DNA of 64,000 nucleotides from Comamonas halotolerans (GCF_030162935.1 NZ_JASAUZ010000001.1:496001-560000); one strand, 5' to 3'. Positions 18,889 to 27,603 are shown, numbered from the stretch's first letter. A program made the numbers and translations. Notes: generated from the letters alone by a model not told the origin.

Positions 18889-19413
18889 ATGAATCAGACC
18901 TTGACCCCTTCCGCCACACCAGCTGAAACCCAGGCAGCGTTGGCACAGGCCCGTATCGCCATCATCAGTGCCAACTGGCACAGCGATGTGGTGCACAACG
19001 CACGCAATGCCTGTGCCCGGCAACTGCAAATCCTTGGTGCTGCGCCTGCACGCATTCACCAGGTAGAAGTGCCTGGAGCCTTTGAAATTCCGCTCATGGC
19101 GAAAAAACTCGCTGACTCAGGCAAATTTGATGCCGTGATTGGCTGCGCCGTCATCGTCAACGGAGGTATTTACCACCACGAGTTTGTCTCCGCCGCCGTC
19201 GTGGACGGCCTCATGCGCGTGCAACTCGATACCGGCGTGCCCGTGTTCTCGGTGGCACTGACACCCTACAACTTCCAGCCCTCCGAAGATTTGCTCGACT
19301 TTTTCCGCAGCCACTTTGTGAAAAAGGGAGAAGAGGCAGCCAACGCCTGTGCCCAGACTTTGGCCGCACACGCCTCAGTTGATGCACTCTTGGAAGAGTC
19401 CGCCAGCGCTTAA
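18889..19413 (+). CDS. ribH2: 6,7-dimethyl-8-ribityllumazine synthase, type II (RibH2-like)
   Basis: This enzyme condenses 5-amino-6-ribitylaminouracil with dihydroxybutanone phosphate, the penultimate step of riboflavin synthesis. The 174 residues contain ARIAIISANWHSDVV, VPGAFEIPL, and the catalytic stretch GGIYHHEFVSAAVVDGLM (HHEF at 96-99). The form IYHHEFV with LTPYNFQPS is that of the type II decameric enzymes (Brucella RibH2 type), not the icosahedral RibH with YEHVALE-like sequences. It stands alone, without ribB, ribE or ribD, directly downstream of an FMN riboswitch. ATG 18889 follows homologue starts; the ribosome site is weak. Confidence 0.88.
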   Translation: MNQTLTPSATPAETQAALAQARIAIISANWHSDVVHNARNACARQLQILGAAPARIHQVEVPGAFEIPLMAKKLADSGKFDAVIGCAVIVNGGIYHHEFVSAAVVDGLMRVQLDTGVPVFSVALTPYNFQPSEDLLDFFRSHFVKKGEEAANACAQTLAAHASVDALLEESASA

Positions 19414-19433
19414 AAATCGCCTCTCCTGATACA

Positions 19434-19456
19434 TGGTGCCTGTTCATCAGGCACCA
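19434..19456 (+). terminator. Hairpin after ribH2, possible terminator
   Basis: A perfect 9-base stem TGGTGCCTG/CAGGCACCA with a 5-base loop begins 20 bases after the stop codon. There is no T tract, so it may be an mRNA-stabilising end rather than an intrinsic terminator. Confidence 0.45.
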
Positions 19457-19575
19457 ATCGTTACTCCTTTATCTACCAAGCCCATACCCAGTCAGGTGCG
19501 CTACGATGGTGCACTCGTCACGCTGCGCAGTACTTTTCTCAGCAGGAGTGACAACTCTCCCTTTCAAGCCTTGCC

Positions 19576-20139
19576 ATGAACAAGCTGTTATTGACGCTCT
19601 GCGCAGGTGTCATCGTTTTGAAGGTGCACGCATCCAGCACGGAACCGGTAGTGACCACCCTTCTGGTCAAGCCACAAAGGGTAGAACTCATTGATCCGGA
19701 TACGAAAACCAGGCATTTCCGCACCCGATTTGTTGTTGTCAATGAGCGCCTGGAGCCCGCCATTAGGCTTGAACACGCCACCCACAACAGCTTGGGCTAC
19801 ACGCTGCAGGGCAATATTGCATCCGGCGGATTGAGCATCAACCGACTGCAACGCATTCGTACCGAGCAAGAGATTCAAGGCACGCAACTTACCGTGAAGC
19901 ACTGGGTACAGGTACGCCGCATTCCTGGCAAAGAAGCAGCCTTGATCCGTGGGTATAACTACCAGCAATCGCACACGCTCTCGCTGCCAAAGCATGTGCA
20001 GGGTATTCGTATTGAAGCATTGGAGATCCGCACACCTGATGCATCAAATGCCGAGCCTCGCATGCTGGCTGAAATCCATCTGGACTGGCCACTCAAGCGC
20101 CCACTGTCTGCCCCATCCGAAGCACCAGAAAGTCCTTAG
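19576..20139 (+). CDS. Secreted hypothetical protein
   Basis: I do not recognise this 187-residue protein. It has a plausible signal peptide (MNKLLLTLCAGVIVLKVHAS, cut near residue 20) and a mature part rich in beta-type segments (VVTTLLVKPQRVELID, RTRFVVVNERLEPA, LTVKHWVQVRRIPG) with no Cys after the leader, so it is not a lipoprotein. The C-terminus is Pro/Ser-rich. A periplasmic location is the simplest reading. There is no clear ribosome site before ATG 19576. It stands alone, between ribH2 and the convergent SRAP-like gene. Confidence 0.6.
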   Translation: MNKLLLTLCAGVIVLKVHASSTEPVVTTLLVKPQRVELIDPDTKTRHFRTRFVVVNERLEPAIRLEHATHNSLGYTLQGNIASGGLSINRLQRIRTEQEIQGTQLTVKHWVQVRRIPGKEAALIRGYNYQQSHTLSLPKHVQGIRIEALEIRTPDASNAEPRMLAEIHLDWPLKRPLSAPSEAPESP

Positions 20140-20245
20140 GTGCAGCTAATAAATGGTCTGACAGCATCCCTTGCAAAGGGACGGCTCAACCGACATGCTC
20201 TGCACTCCTGCTGCAGCAATATGCAGCCTGCAGACATGCCCTTGG

Positions 20246-21022
20246 TCAAAAAATACCTTTGGGCTTTTTGCCCTGTTTGTTTTCCACAGGGTTGGCCAGC
20301 AGCCAGTTGGCCGGATAGGCTCTCAAGAATTCACGTGCTTTTTCAGGTCGAGCGGTCAACCAAGCGTCATATGTTCCCTCGCCCAAAACAGCGGGCATGC
20401 GCCGATCCGCACCTTGTGGGCCATAACGGCGCATCAATGCATGGCTGTTGGCGTTGACGGTCAAAACGGCATAGCTCAACAACTCAGCACCAGTTTCTGG
20501 ATCTTTCCAGCTGCCCCAAACACCAGCGATCCCCATAGGCTGTCCATCGACACGAGCAATGCGTGTGGGCACAGGCTTGCCAGTACGCAAATCGTCGACA
20601 TAAAACGCCTGCATGGGAATGATGCAGCGTTGTCCTGCCAGCCACGCATCCCGAAAAGCCTGGGCCGTGCTCACGGTTTCATTGAGCGCCACCAATAATT
20701 TTGGGGCACGCAGTTTGGCATCTTTGGCTGACTTCACCCAGCTTGGCACAAAGCCCCACTGAGCACGAACCCACTCCCGTTCAGCCTGGATCGCTTTTTT
20801 ACCCGCCGATGCCAGTCCGGAGGAGCTTTCGCTGAAGACTGCAGGCGCAGGTACTGGTGCAGCAAGATCGGCTGTTGCAGTGTCTGGCTGGGCCTTGGCC
20901 CATATAAAACCGGCCATACGTCGAGCACGCATCTGGCGCTCAGCAGGATGCTCCGAAGGGGTAACTTTGAAAAAATCCCTCCACATATCCAGTGCGGGAA
21001 GGTTTTCGTACTGTGCAGTCAT
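20246..21022 (-). CDS. SRAP domain protein (YedK/HMCES family) lacking catalytic residues
   Basis: The fold markers of SRAP proteins are present: AQWGFVPSW (88-96), FRDAWLAGQRCIIPMQAFY (123-141), IAGVWGSW and a DRRMPAVL strand (206-213). SRAP proteins crosslink to abasic sites through Cys2. Here the start reads M-T-A-Q-Y, so residue 2 is Thr. The usual N-A-R-x-E-T reads V-A-L-N-E-T (Asn to Val111, Arg to Leu113), the Glu of F-Y-E is Val142, and the His before the RMP motif is missing. No in-frame upstream start supplies a Cys. The frame is intact over 258 residues, so it is probably expressed but not a canonical DNA-protein crosslinker. Confidence 0.8.
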   Translation of the reverse strand: MTAQYENLPALDMWRDFFKVTPSEHPAERQMRARRMAGFIWAKAQPDTATADLAAPVPAPAVFSESSSGLASAGKKAIQAEREWVRAQWGFVPSWVKSAKDAKLRAPKLLVALNETVSTAQAFRDAWLAGQRCIIPMQAFYVDDLRTGKPVPTRIARVDGQPMGIAGVWGSWKDPETGAELLSYAVLTVNANSHALMRRYGPQGADRRMPAVLGEGTYDAWLTARPEKAREFLRAYPANWLLANPVENKQGKKPKGIF

Positions 21023-21204
21023 CTGCGGATGGTACGAGGAAGTGCTTGCCCGGGAAGACTCAAGGTTTCGTACACAGCCTGTTCATTGGCCGCCGCTATC
21101 AGTTACTCCTCTGAAGTCATGCAGATGTCACCTCCGTGTCGCCTGCATGTCGTGGTGAGTTTTGCGTTCAGATGGCAGTCTGCGGTGTGACGAAAGGAAT
21201 CTCT

Positions 21205-21672
21205 ATGCACCTCCAGAAACTTAGGCTGCAGCGAGGCTGGTCGCAGCAACAACTGGCCGAACTCAGCGGGCTCAGTGTGCGCACCATCCAGCGTATTGAA
21301 AACGGCAGCATGCCCAGCACAGAATCCCTGAAGTCACTCGCTTCGGTCTTAGAGATCGATTTCTCCATCTTATCGAGTGAAACTGCCATGCCTTCAGCAT
21401 CTACCCGCACCCAAGATGAGCGGATTGCGTTACGCCAAGTACGTCAGCTCAAGAGGTTTTGCCTGCACTTGGTCAAGTACCTCATCGTCATCACTTTGCT
21501 TGCCGCCATCAATCTTTTGGTCACACCCCACATTCTCTGGTTTTACTGGCCAGCTTTGGGCTGGGGAATTGGGATCGCATTCCATGCAGCCGCGACACTC
21601 CAATGGATGCCGTTCTTTGATGCAGCGTGGGAAAAGAAACAGCTCGAAAAGCGCCTGGGGCGCCTCCTCTAG
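21205..21672 (+). CDS. XRE-type helix-turn-helix regulator with a 2TM membrane domain
   Basis: The 155-residue protein has an XRE-type HTH at residues 1-55 (LRLQRGWSQQQLAELSGLSVRTIQRIENG), a short linker, then two hydrophobic segments (about 88-108 and 113-133) and a basic tail. This is the HTH plus 2TM-domain layout, so a DNA-binding domain is tethered to the inner membrane. The ATG at 21205 has an AAAGGA site. It is divergent from the SRAP-like gene (182 bases between starts), which may be its target. The target and the signal are unknown. Confidence 0.78.
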   Translation: MHLQKLRLQRGWSQQQLAELSGLSVRTIQRIENGSMPSTESLKSLASVLEIDFSILSSETAMPSASTRTQDERIALRQVRQLKRFCLHLVKYLIVITLLAAINLLVTPHILWFYWPALGWGIGIAFHAAATLQWMPFFDAAWEKKQLEKRLGRLL

Positions 21673-21813
21673 AAACAAGCACAAACTAAAGCACATACCC
21701 ATTTCAGCGCCCCCGCGAATAGTTAACTTGCGGGGGAACGCTGGCTAGATTGAAGCTGCTGCCCAGCCCTAGGGAAACCGTAGCCTCGCTTCGCATCGGC
21801 GGTGCGCGGCAAG

Positions 21814-22308
21814 TCACCCTTGATTCTGGGTCACGTAGGCCTTGTTCGCTCGCTCCCAGGCTGATTTGACGGCAGGTTCGGCGTCCTGCCACTTCAAGCG
21901 GCCATTGGCGTGCTCTTCATCCCAGCGCCGCTCCCATTCGCTACGGGCATCGTTCCAGTTTTCCTTACCCTCCATGCGGCTGGTATAGCCGGCCCGATAG
22001 GCTGGGGCGTAGTCGTCATAGCTATAGTTGCTGGAGTAGTATGGCTCTTTCGCATAAGCGTCGCGCCAGTACGCATCTTCTTCTGTAGGGTTGATCAACT
22101 CCGCCGCGCCATTGCCAGCCAAGCCACCTACCACCGCACCGACCACGGCACCCACGGCCACGCCGATAGGGCCGCCCACACTACCAATCGCTGCGCCGGT
22201 TAGAGCACCACCTGCAGCCCCCACACTCGTGCCTACAGGGTGTTCACCCAGCTCGCCCTCAAGCGGCGGCACATAAGCTGGGTCTCTGGAATCACTTGGA
22301 TGGGTCAT
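21814..22308 (-). CDS. Glycine-zipper hypothetical protein
   Basis: The 164-residue protein has a Gly/Ala-rich central segment (about 27-66: GAAGGALTGAAIGSVGG and onward) with GxxxG-type spacing, as in glycine-zipper membrane or pore-forming helices. A Tyr/Asp/Glu/Trp-rich soluble part follows (SNYSYDDYAPAYRAGY, then WNDARSEWERRWDEEH). It has no signal peptide. Such proteins are often stress-induced in Burkholderiales; here that is inference. The ATG at 22308 has a perfect AAGGAG site. It is monocistronic. Confidence 0.65.
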   Translation of the reverse strand: MTHPSDSRDPAYVPPLEGELGEHPVGTSVGAAGGALTGAAIGSVGGPIGVAVGAVVGAVVGGLAGNGAAELINPTEEDAYWRDAYAKEPYYSSNYSYDDYAPAYRAGYTSRMEGKENWNDARSEWERRWDEEHANGRLKWQDAEPAVKSAWERANKAYVTQNQG

Positions 22309-22499
22309 GATGCACTCCTTGGTTTGGTTCCACCCATCTGCAGTACAAGGCACTGGCTGGGGTGTCCCAACATGGTGCCCAGGCAATAACCATGAAGGGG
22401 TAGGAGACCTCCATGGTTACCGCTGCACACAAGAAAAGCCAATGGGAACATTCACTCACAAATACAGCAAATGCGTACAGCTGCTGCAATCAACGCTAT

Positions 22500-22533
22500 A
22501 AAAAAAAGCCCTGCAACATGGCGCTGCAGGGCT
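22500..22533 (-). terminator. Intrinsic terminator after the RsmB-like gene
   Basis: On the minus strand AGCCCTGCA pairs with TGCAGGGCT around a 9-base loop and is followed by a tract of seven T residues. It lies 24 bases after the stop codon. Confidence 0.85.
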
Positions 22534-22557
22534 GCTATAGACAGGGAAATACGCGCT

Positions 22558-23829
22558 TTACTTACGCTGCCACACGGCGGCAAAGAAACCATCGGTCTGA
22601 TGGGTATGGGGCCACAGACGCACATATTGCGTACCTGTTTCACCGCCCGCACAAAGTCCATTGGCGTTCTCCACCTTCAACTGGGTCAGCACTTCTCCAG
22701 CATCAAGTGGCACGAAGTCAGGGTGAGCCTTTTGAAAAGCCTCCGCAATGCGCTCGTTTTCTTCAGGCAAAACCGAGCAAGTGGCATACACCAGACGACC
22801 ACCAGACTTCACCATGCGTGCCGCGCTGCTCAGAATGGAGCGTTGTTTTTCATTCAACTCGGCCACAGCCTTTTCGTCCTGACGCCACTTCAAATCAGGG
22901 TTGCGGCGCAAAGTCCCCAAGCCCGAGCAAGGCGCATCCACCAGCACACGGTCAATCTTGCCCGCCAGACGCTTGACGCGCTCATCCCGCTCATGCGCCA
23001 AGGCCGCAGGGTGCACGTTGGACAAACCGCTGCGCGCCAAACGGGGTTTGAGAGCCTCCAGGCGGTGGGCCGACACGTCAAATGCATACAGACGTCCTGT
23101 ATTACGCATTTGTGCGCCGATGGCCAGCGTTTTTCCACCCGCACCAGCACAAAAGTCCACCACCATTTCGCCGCGTTTGGCGTCCAGCAGCAAGGCCAGC
23201 AGTTGCGAGCCTTCATCTTGCACTTCAATACGGCCATCCTTGAAGGCAGCCAGTTTGGTCAGCGCAGGCTTTTCATCCGTACGCAGTCCCCAAGGGGAAA
23301 ACGGTGTGGGCTGCAGCTTCACGCCTTCTGCTGCCAGCTCTTTTTGCACAGCATCACGCTTGGCGCTCAAGGCGTTCACGCGCAAATCCAACGGAGCTGG
23401 CTCCAGCATGCTTGCAGCCAAGGCTTCAAACTGGTCGCCCACCTGCGCTTGCAGAGCATCTGCCATCCATTGCGGCAGATTGTGGCGGTGCTGCGGCAGC
23501 AACTCTTCTGGCTTGACGGCGTCGCAGTCATCAAGCCACTTGGCTTCCTGCTCGCTCAATGCAGCCTTCAGAAAATTGCGCGGCGCGTGAAAGCCCAAAA
23601 TGGCCAGACGACGCTCTTTGGGGCCCGAGCCAGAGCGTGCCAGTGCTTCAAACAAGGTTTTCTTGCGCAGCACGGTATAGGTGGTTTCGGCCAACGTCGC
23701 CCGCTCACGGGGGCCAAGATTGCGGTGATCGCGAAAATAACGGGACACCACGGCGTCAGCGGGGTGCTGGAATTGGAGGGTCAGCTTGACCAGTTCAGCG
23801 CAAGCGTCGAGAAGGGCTTTGGGATGCAT
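22558..23829 (-). CDS. RsmB/NOP-family SAM-dependent RNA cytosine-5 methyltransferase
   Basis: The 423-residue protein has an N-terminal helical region (1-120) and a C-terminal Rossmann methyltransferase. Diagnostic m5C motifs are present: VVDFCAGAGGKTLAIGA (SAM site), LVDAPCSGLGTLRRNPDLKW (motif IV with the PC Cys) and VYATCSVLPEEN (motif VI with the TC nucleophile Cys). Members modify 16S rRNA (RsmB, RsmF) or tRNA; Comamonadaceae usually carry a second copy next to fmt, so I do not call this one rsmB. The start is ATG 23829. It is divergent from the DUF1653 gene. Confidence 0.87.
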   Translation of the reverse strand: MHPKALLDACAELVKLTLQFQHPADAVVSRYFRDHRNLGPRERATLAETTYTVLRKKTLFEALARSGSGPKERRLAILGFHAPRNFLKAALSEQEAKWLDDCDAVKPEELLPQHRHNLPQWMADALQAQVGDQFEALAASMLEPAPLDLRVNALSAKRDAVQKELAAEGVKLQPTPFSPWGLRTDEKPALTKLAAFKDGRIEVQDEGSQLLALLLDAKRGEMVVDFCAGAGGKTLAIGAQMRNTGRLYAFDVSAHRLEALKPRLARSGLSNVHPAALAHERDERVKRLAGKIDRVLVDAPCSGLGTLRRNPDLKWRQDEKAVAELNEKQRSILSSAARMVKSGGRLVYATCSVLPEENERIAEAFQKAHPDFVPLDAGEVLTQLKVENANGLCAGGETGTQYVRLWPHTHQTDGFFAAVWQRK

Positions 23830-23980
23830 AGCCGCTATTGTCCCACTGCCCACAATTCCCGACACAACACTGGATGCTGATGCTGCGCACAGTGAAGGGC
23901 ACTTGATGCGTGCAACCGGGACTTTGCATCCAAGAGGTGCCCAATTAACATCTGGCGCTCACTATTTATGGGTTTCCAGC

Positions 23981-24226
23981 ATGGATTCTGACAACTTACC
24001 CCCGATGATCACAACCCCGCCCGGCTTGTACCGCCACTACAAGGGCATGATGTATGAGGTGATCGACACCGTGCGGCACAGCGAAACACTGGAGCCCATG
24101 ACGCTGTACCGCGCTCTGTATGGAGAGCACGGCTTATGGGTACGCCCTGCTGCGATGTTCAATGAAACGGTGGAGGTTGACGGCATCACGCAAGCGCGCT
24201 TTTCCAAAGTCCAGGCTCCAGATTGA
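23981..24226 (+). CDS. DUF1653 domain protein
   Basis: A small 81-residue protein with the DUF1653 pattern: PGLYRHYKGMMYEVIDTVRHSETLEPMTLYRALYG split over one strand-turn-strand region, then GLWVRPAAMFNETVEVDG. The fold is a small barrel; function is unknown. ATG 23981 fits the family length; the frame is open upstream without similarity. It lies 96 bases before the PaiB-like gene and may be cotranscribed with it. Confidence 0.8.
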   Translation: MDSDNLPPMITTPPGLYRHYKGMMYEVIDTVRHSETLEPMTLYRALYGEHGLWVRPAAMFNETVEVDGITQARFSKVQAPD

Positions 24227-24322
24227 TCGCCGGGACCTAGCTGGATGCCCCCCCTCCCCCGGCCAGCTCATTCTCCAGCATGATGACCTGAATTGTTTGA
24301 AGCCTTACCGCCATCTTCAGCC

Positions 24323-24976
24323 ATGTACATCCCTACGCACTTTGAACCTGCCGATGCGCAAGACGCTCTGAATCTGGTACGCGCCCACCCCTTGGGCGCA
24401 TTGGTGCACATGCACACGGGAGGGCTCGATGCCGACCATATTCCTTGGGAGCTGGAAACCCTGGAGCCTGAAGCTGGTGGCATACGCCTGATTGGCCATG
24501 TCGCCAAGGCCAATCCGCTGGCACAGCGGCTGCACGATGGTGATCAGGTATTGGTGATCTTCAGAGCTGAGCAAGCCTATATTTCACCGAATTGGTATCC
24601 AAGCAAAAAAGCCACGCACCTCCTGGTTCCAACCTGGAACTACCGTGTGGTGCATATCCACGGTCGCGTGCGCCTGCATACTGATCCGCGCTTTTTGTTG
24701 CGAGTGCTTGGCAAGCTCACACGCACACATGAAAACCACATCCATGCACTGCTGCCCGACCCTGCAGGCCCATGGGGGCCTAAAGACATGCCACACGATG
24801 CGTTGCTTGAAAGGCTGGAACACATTGTCGGCCTGGAAGTAGCAGTGGAGCGCGTGGAGGCCAAGTTCAAGCTCAGTCAGAATCGCAGCGATGCGGACCG
24901 CACTGCCGCAACTGACAAGCTATGTGCAACAGGTCAACCCGCGCTTGCTGCAGCCATGAAAGACTGCAAAAGCTAG
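24323..24976 (+). CDS. PaiB-family FMN-binding protein (negative transcriptional regulator family)
   Basis: A 217-residue protein with PaiB signatures: the start MYIPTHFEP, then DHIPWEL, GHVAKANPLAQRL, the SPNWYPSKK block and VPTWNYRVVHIHGR. The fold is a split-barrel flavin-binding domain. Bacillus PaiB was described as a repressor of sporulation and protease genes; in proteobacteria the role is unproven. The C-terminus (KFKLSQNRSDADR) is the family signature for the last helix. The gene ends 43 bases before the convergent purN stop. Confidence 0.87.
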   Translation: MYIPTHFEPADAQDALNLVRAHPLGALVHMHTGGLDADHIPWELETLEPEAGGIRLIGHVAKANPLAQRLHDGDQVLVIFRAEQAYISPNWYPSKKATHLLVPTWNYRVVHIHGRVRLHTDPRFLLRVLGKLTRTHENHIHALLPDPAGPWGPKDMPHDALLERLEHIVGLEVAVERVEAKFKLSQNRSDADRTAATDKLCATGQPALAAAMKDCKS

Positions 24977-25019
24977 TCATGCTGGCCATAACAGCGCGCA
25001 GACTGCAGTCCAAAGATGC

Positions 25020-25604
25020 TCAGGACTGTTTTTGCAGCAATGCTGCAATCGCACGCGGATAAATGATGTGCTCTTGCGTGAGAATGCGCGCAGCCAGCGT
25101 CTGCGCCGTGTCTTCGGGCAGGATGGGCACCACCGCTTGCTCCAGAATGGGCCCCACATCAAGCTCGGCTGTGACGCCATGCACGGTACACCCAGCAAAC
25201 TTGCAGCCCGCGTCAATGGCGCGCTGATGTGTATGCAAACCGGTAAACGCAGGTAGCAAAGAAGGATGAATATTGACCATACGGCCTTCGAAGTGCTGCA
25301 CAAAACCCGGCGTCAAAATGCGCATAAAGCCTGCCAGCACCACCACGGCGGGGTCGTACCGATCAATAACCTGTGCCAATTGCGCGTCAAAGGCCTCTCG
25401 ACTGTCAAACTGCTTGTGATCCAGAACCTCGGTGGCAATCCCTTGCTCCTTGGCGAAAATCAGCCCTTTGGCATCAGCCTTGTTGCTGACCACGGCAGCC
25501 ACGCGCGCGCCATAACGGCGCGCCCAGTCCTGCTGTTTGGCTGCGTTCACAATGGCAGCCATATTGGATCCGCCGCCCGAGATCAAAATCACGATGTTTT
25601 TCAT
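25020..25604 (-). CDS. purN: Phosphoribosylglycinamide formyltransferase (GART)
   Basis: PurN transfers a formyl group from 10-formyl-tetrahydrofolate to GAR in purine synthesis. The 194 residues contain ISGGGSNM (phosphate loop), [16 protein letters not shown] with the catalytic Asn/His pair, and [13 protein letters not shown] with the catalytic Asp. The start is ATG 25604; the frame is open further upstream through yceH but without homology. It is divergent from yceH with only 21 bases between start codons, so its promoter lies at least partly in the yceH coding region. Confidence 0.96.
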   Translation of the reverse strand: MKNIVILISGGGSNMAAIVNAAKQQDWARRYGARVAAVVSNKADAKGLIFAKEQGIATEVLDHKQFDSREAFDAQLAQVIDRYDPAVVVLAGFMRILTPGFVQHFEGRMVNIHPSLLPAFTGLHTHQRAIDAGCKFAGCTVHGVTAELDVGPILEQAVVPILPEDTAQTLAARILTQEHIIYPRAIAALLQKQS

Positions 25605-25625
25605 TGCGCCGCAATTATCCCTGCC

Positions 25626-26285
25626 ATGACCTTCGATCATCAGAACTTTCCCTTGTCTCCGACTGAAGCACGTGTGCTTGCCACCCTCATGGAGAAAGCA
25701 CGCACGGTGCCCGACAGCTACCCCATGACTCTCAATAGCCTGGCAAGTGGCTGCAACCAAAAAACCAGCCGAGATCCAGTCATGACGCTGAGTGACGCAG
25801 AAATTCTGGCTGCGCTGGACAGCTTGCGTGAGCGCCACTTGGTGATTGAGGTGAGCGGCCAGCGAGCCATGCGCTGGGAACACAACTTTGAGCGCGTGCT
25901 CGGTGTGCCCAGCCAATCCAGCGCTCTGCTCGGACTGCTGATGCTGCGCGGCCCACAAACTGCGGCAGAGCTGCGCACGAACGCCGAGCGCTGGCATCGT
26001 TTTGCGGACACAGGCTCGGTTGAAGCCTTTCTGGAGGAGTTGCAGGAGCGCAGCGAAGAAAAAGGTGGTGCCTTGGTGCGCCTTTTACCCAAAGCCCCGG
26101 GAGCACGCGAGGCACGCTGGGCCCAATTGCTGTGCGGCACGCCTGTGCTCCCTGCCTCCAGTGGCGCCGGCGCCACAAACTGCCCCCCCGCCGATGAAGG
26201 TCGTATCGAGGCATTGGAAACCCGCCTGGCTGCACTGGAAGCCCAGGTACAGCGGCTTTGCGCGGCGCTTGGAGATTCCGACTAA
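25626..26285 (+). CDS. yceH: YceH/DUF480 family protein
   Basis: The 219-residue protein has two winged-helix-like domains typical of UPF0502/YceH: the N-terminal [21 protein letters not shown] block and [16 protein letters not shown]-like motif (as [15 protein letters not shown]), then [16 protein letters not shown]. The C-terminus ends in a short coiled coil ([18 protein letters not shown]). The function is unknown; the fold suggests nucleic-acid binding. ATG 25626 is set by homology. It is divergent from purN. Confidence 0.88.
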   Translation: MTFDHQNFPLSPTEARVLATLMEKARTVPDSYPMTLNSLASGCNQKTSRDPVMTLSDAEILAALDSLRERHLVIEVSGQRAMRWEHNFERVLGVPSQSSALLGLLMLRGPQTAAELRTNAERWHRFADTGSVEAFLEELQERSEEKGGALVRLLPKAPGAREARWAQLLCGTPVLPASSGAGATNCPPADEGRIEALETRLAALEAQVQRLCAALGDSD

Positions 26286-26421
26286 CGGAATTCTCTAGCG
26301 TGCAAGGCACCTAGGCGACAAGTTCTGCGCGTTCCCCCTGTTGTTACGCAGTGGTATACAGCGGCAATCTCTCAGTCATGACGGGCTTGCTGCCCGGACA
26401 GCTAACTAGGAGAGCACTTGC

Positions 26422-27603
26422 ATGGACCTGGCATACACGCCCGAAGAACAGGCCTTCCGCGCAGAAGTACGCGCTTGGCTCAATGACAACCTTGACCCCG
26501 CACTGGCCACCAAAGTGCGCGATGGCCTGCGCCTCAGCCGTGATGACATCCAGGGCTGGGCCAAGGTGCTTGGCAAAAGAGGCTGGCTGGCCTACGGTTG
26601 GCCCAAAGAGTTTGGCGGCCCGGGCTGGGGGGCCGTGCAAAAACATTTGTTTGCGGAAGAACTGGCACTGGCAGGAGCTCCCACCATCTTGCCTTTTGGC
26701 CCCGTCATGGTCGCCCCAGTCATCATGGCCTACGGCACACCCGAACAGCAAAAGCGCTTTCTACCCGGCATTGCCAGTGGTGAAGTCTGGTGGAGCCAGG
26801 GCTACTCGGAGCCTGGATCGGGCTCTGACTTGGCAAGCCTGAAAACCCGGGCCGAGCGACAGGGCGATCACTACATCGTCAATGGTCAAAAAACCTGGAC
26901 CACCCTGGGCCAGCACGGCGACTGGATGTTCAACCTGGTACGCACCAGCAATGAAGGCAAACCGCAGACCGGTATCAGCTTCTTGCTGCTGGACATGAAA
27001 AGCCCAGGTGTGACTGTGCGCCCCATCAAGCTGCTCAATGGAGAGAGTGAAGTCAACGAGGTATTTTTCGACAATGTGAAGGTTCCAGTTGAGAACCTGA
27101 TCGGTGAGGAAAACAAAGGCTGGACGTATGCCAAACACCTGCTGGCACACGAGCGCACCAATATTGCCGACGTGAACCGCTCTAAACGCGAACTGGAACG
27201 CCTCAAACGCATTGCGAGACAAGAAGGCGTGTGGGAAGACAGCCGCTTCCGCGATCAGATCGCCTTGCTGGAGGTGGACATCATTGCGTTGGAGATGCTT
27301 GTGCTGCGCGTGCTGTCTGCAGAGAAGAGTGGCAAGAATTCGCTGGATATTGCGGGACTGCTCAAGATCAAGGGCAGCGAGATCCAGCAGCGCTACACCG
27401 AGCTGATGATGCTGGCCGCAGGCCCCTACAGCCTGCCCTTCATTGAAGAGGCCATGGAAGCTGGATGGCAAGGCAACTTCCCCGGCGGAGCCGTAGGCAA
27501 TGCTCCTCTGGCAGGGGCTTACTTCAACTTCCGCAAAACCACCATCTACGGTGGCAGCAATGAGGTGCAACGCAATATCGTGGCGCAGACCTTGCTCGGT
27601 TAA
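26422..27603 (+). CDS. Acyl-CoA dehydrogenase, large-subunit type
   Basis: The 393-residue flavoprotein begins MDLAYTPEEQAFRAEVR and shows the ACAD signatures: GYSEPGSGSDLASL (FAD/substrate), NGQKTWTTLGQHGDWMF, and the C-terminal YGGSNEVQRNIVAQ. At the site where medium-chain enzymes carry the catalytic Glu (Y-E-G-T), this protein reads Y-G-G-S, so the base must come from elsewhere, as in other ACAD subfamilies. It resembles pimeloyl-CoA dehydrogenase large subunits (PimC). It is followed after 131 bases by a second, smaller ACAD, suggesting a heteromeric enzyme. A strong AGGAG site precedes ATG 26422. The substrate is unknown. Confidence 0.87.
   Translation: MDLAYTPEEQAFRAEVRAWLNDNLDPALATKVRDGLRLSRDDIQGWAKVLGKRGWLAYGWPKEFGGPGWGAVQKHLFAEELALAGAPTILPFGPVMVAPVIMAYGTPEQQKRFLPGIASGEVWWSQGYSEPGSGSDLASLKTRAERQGDHYIVNGQKTWTTLGQHGDWMFNLVRTSNEGKPQTGISFLLLDMKSPGVTVRPIKLLNGESEVNEVFFDNVKVPVENLIGEENKGWTYAKHLLAHERTNIADVNRSKRELERLKRIARQEGVWEDSRFRDQIALLEVDIIALEMLVLRVLSAEKSGKNSLDIAGLLKIKGSEIQQRYTELMMLAAGPYSLPFIEEAMEAGWQGNFPGGAVGNAPLAGAYFNFRKTTIYGGSNEVQRNIVAQTLLG

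Noticed and set aside
22471-23880. A 469-codon plus-strand open frame opposite the RsmB-like gene
   Set aside because: It covers the whole methyltransferase gene in antisense and has no recognisable domain; the methyltransferase motifs are clear on the other strand.
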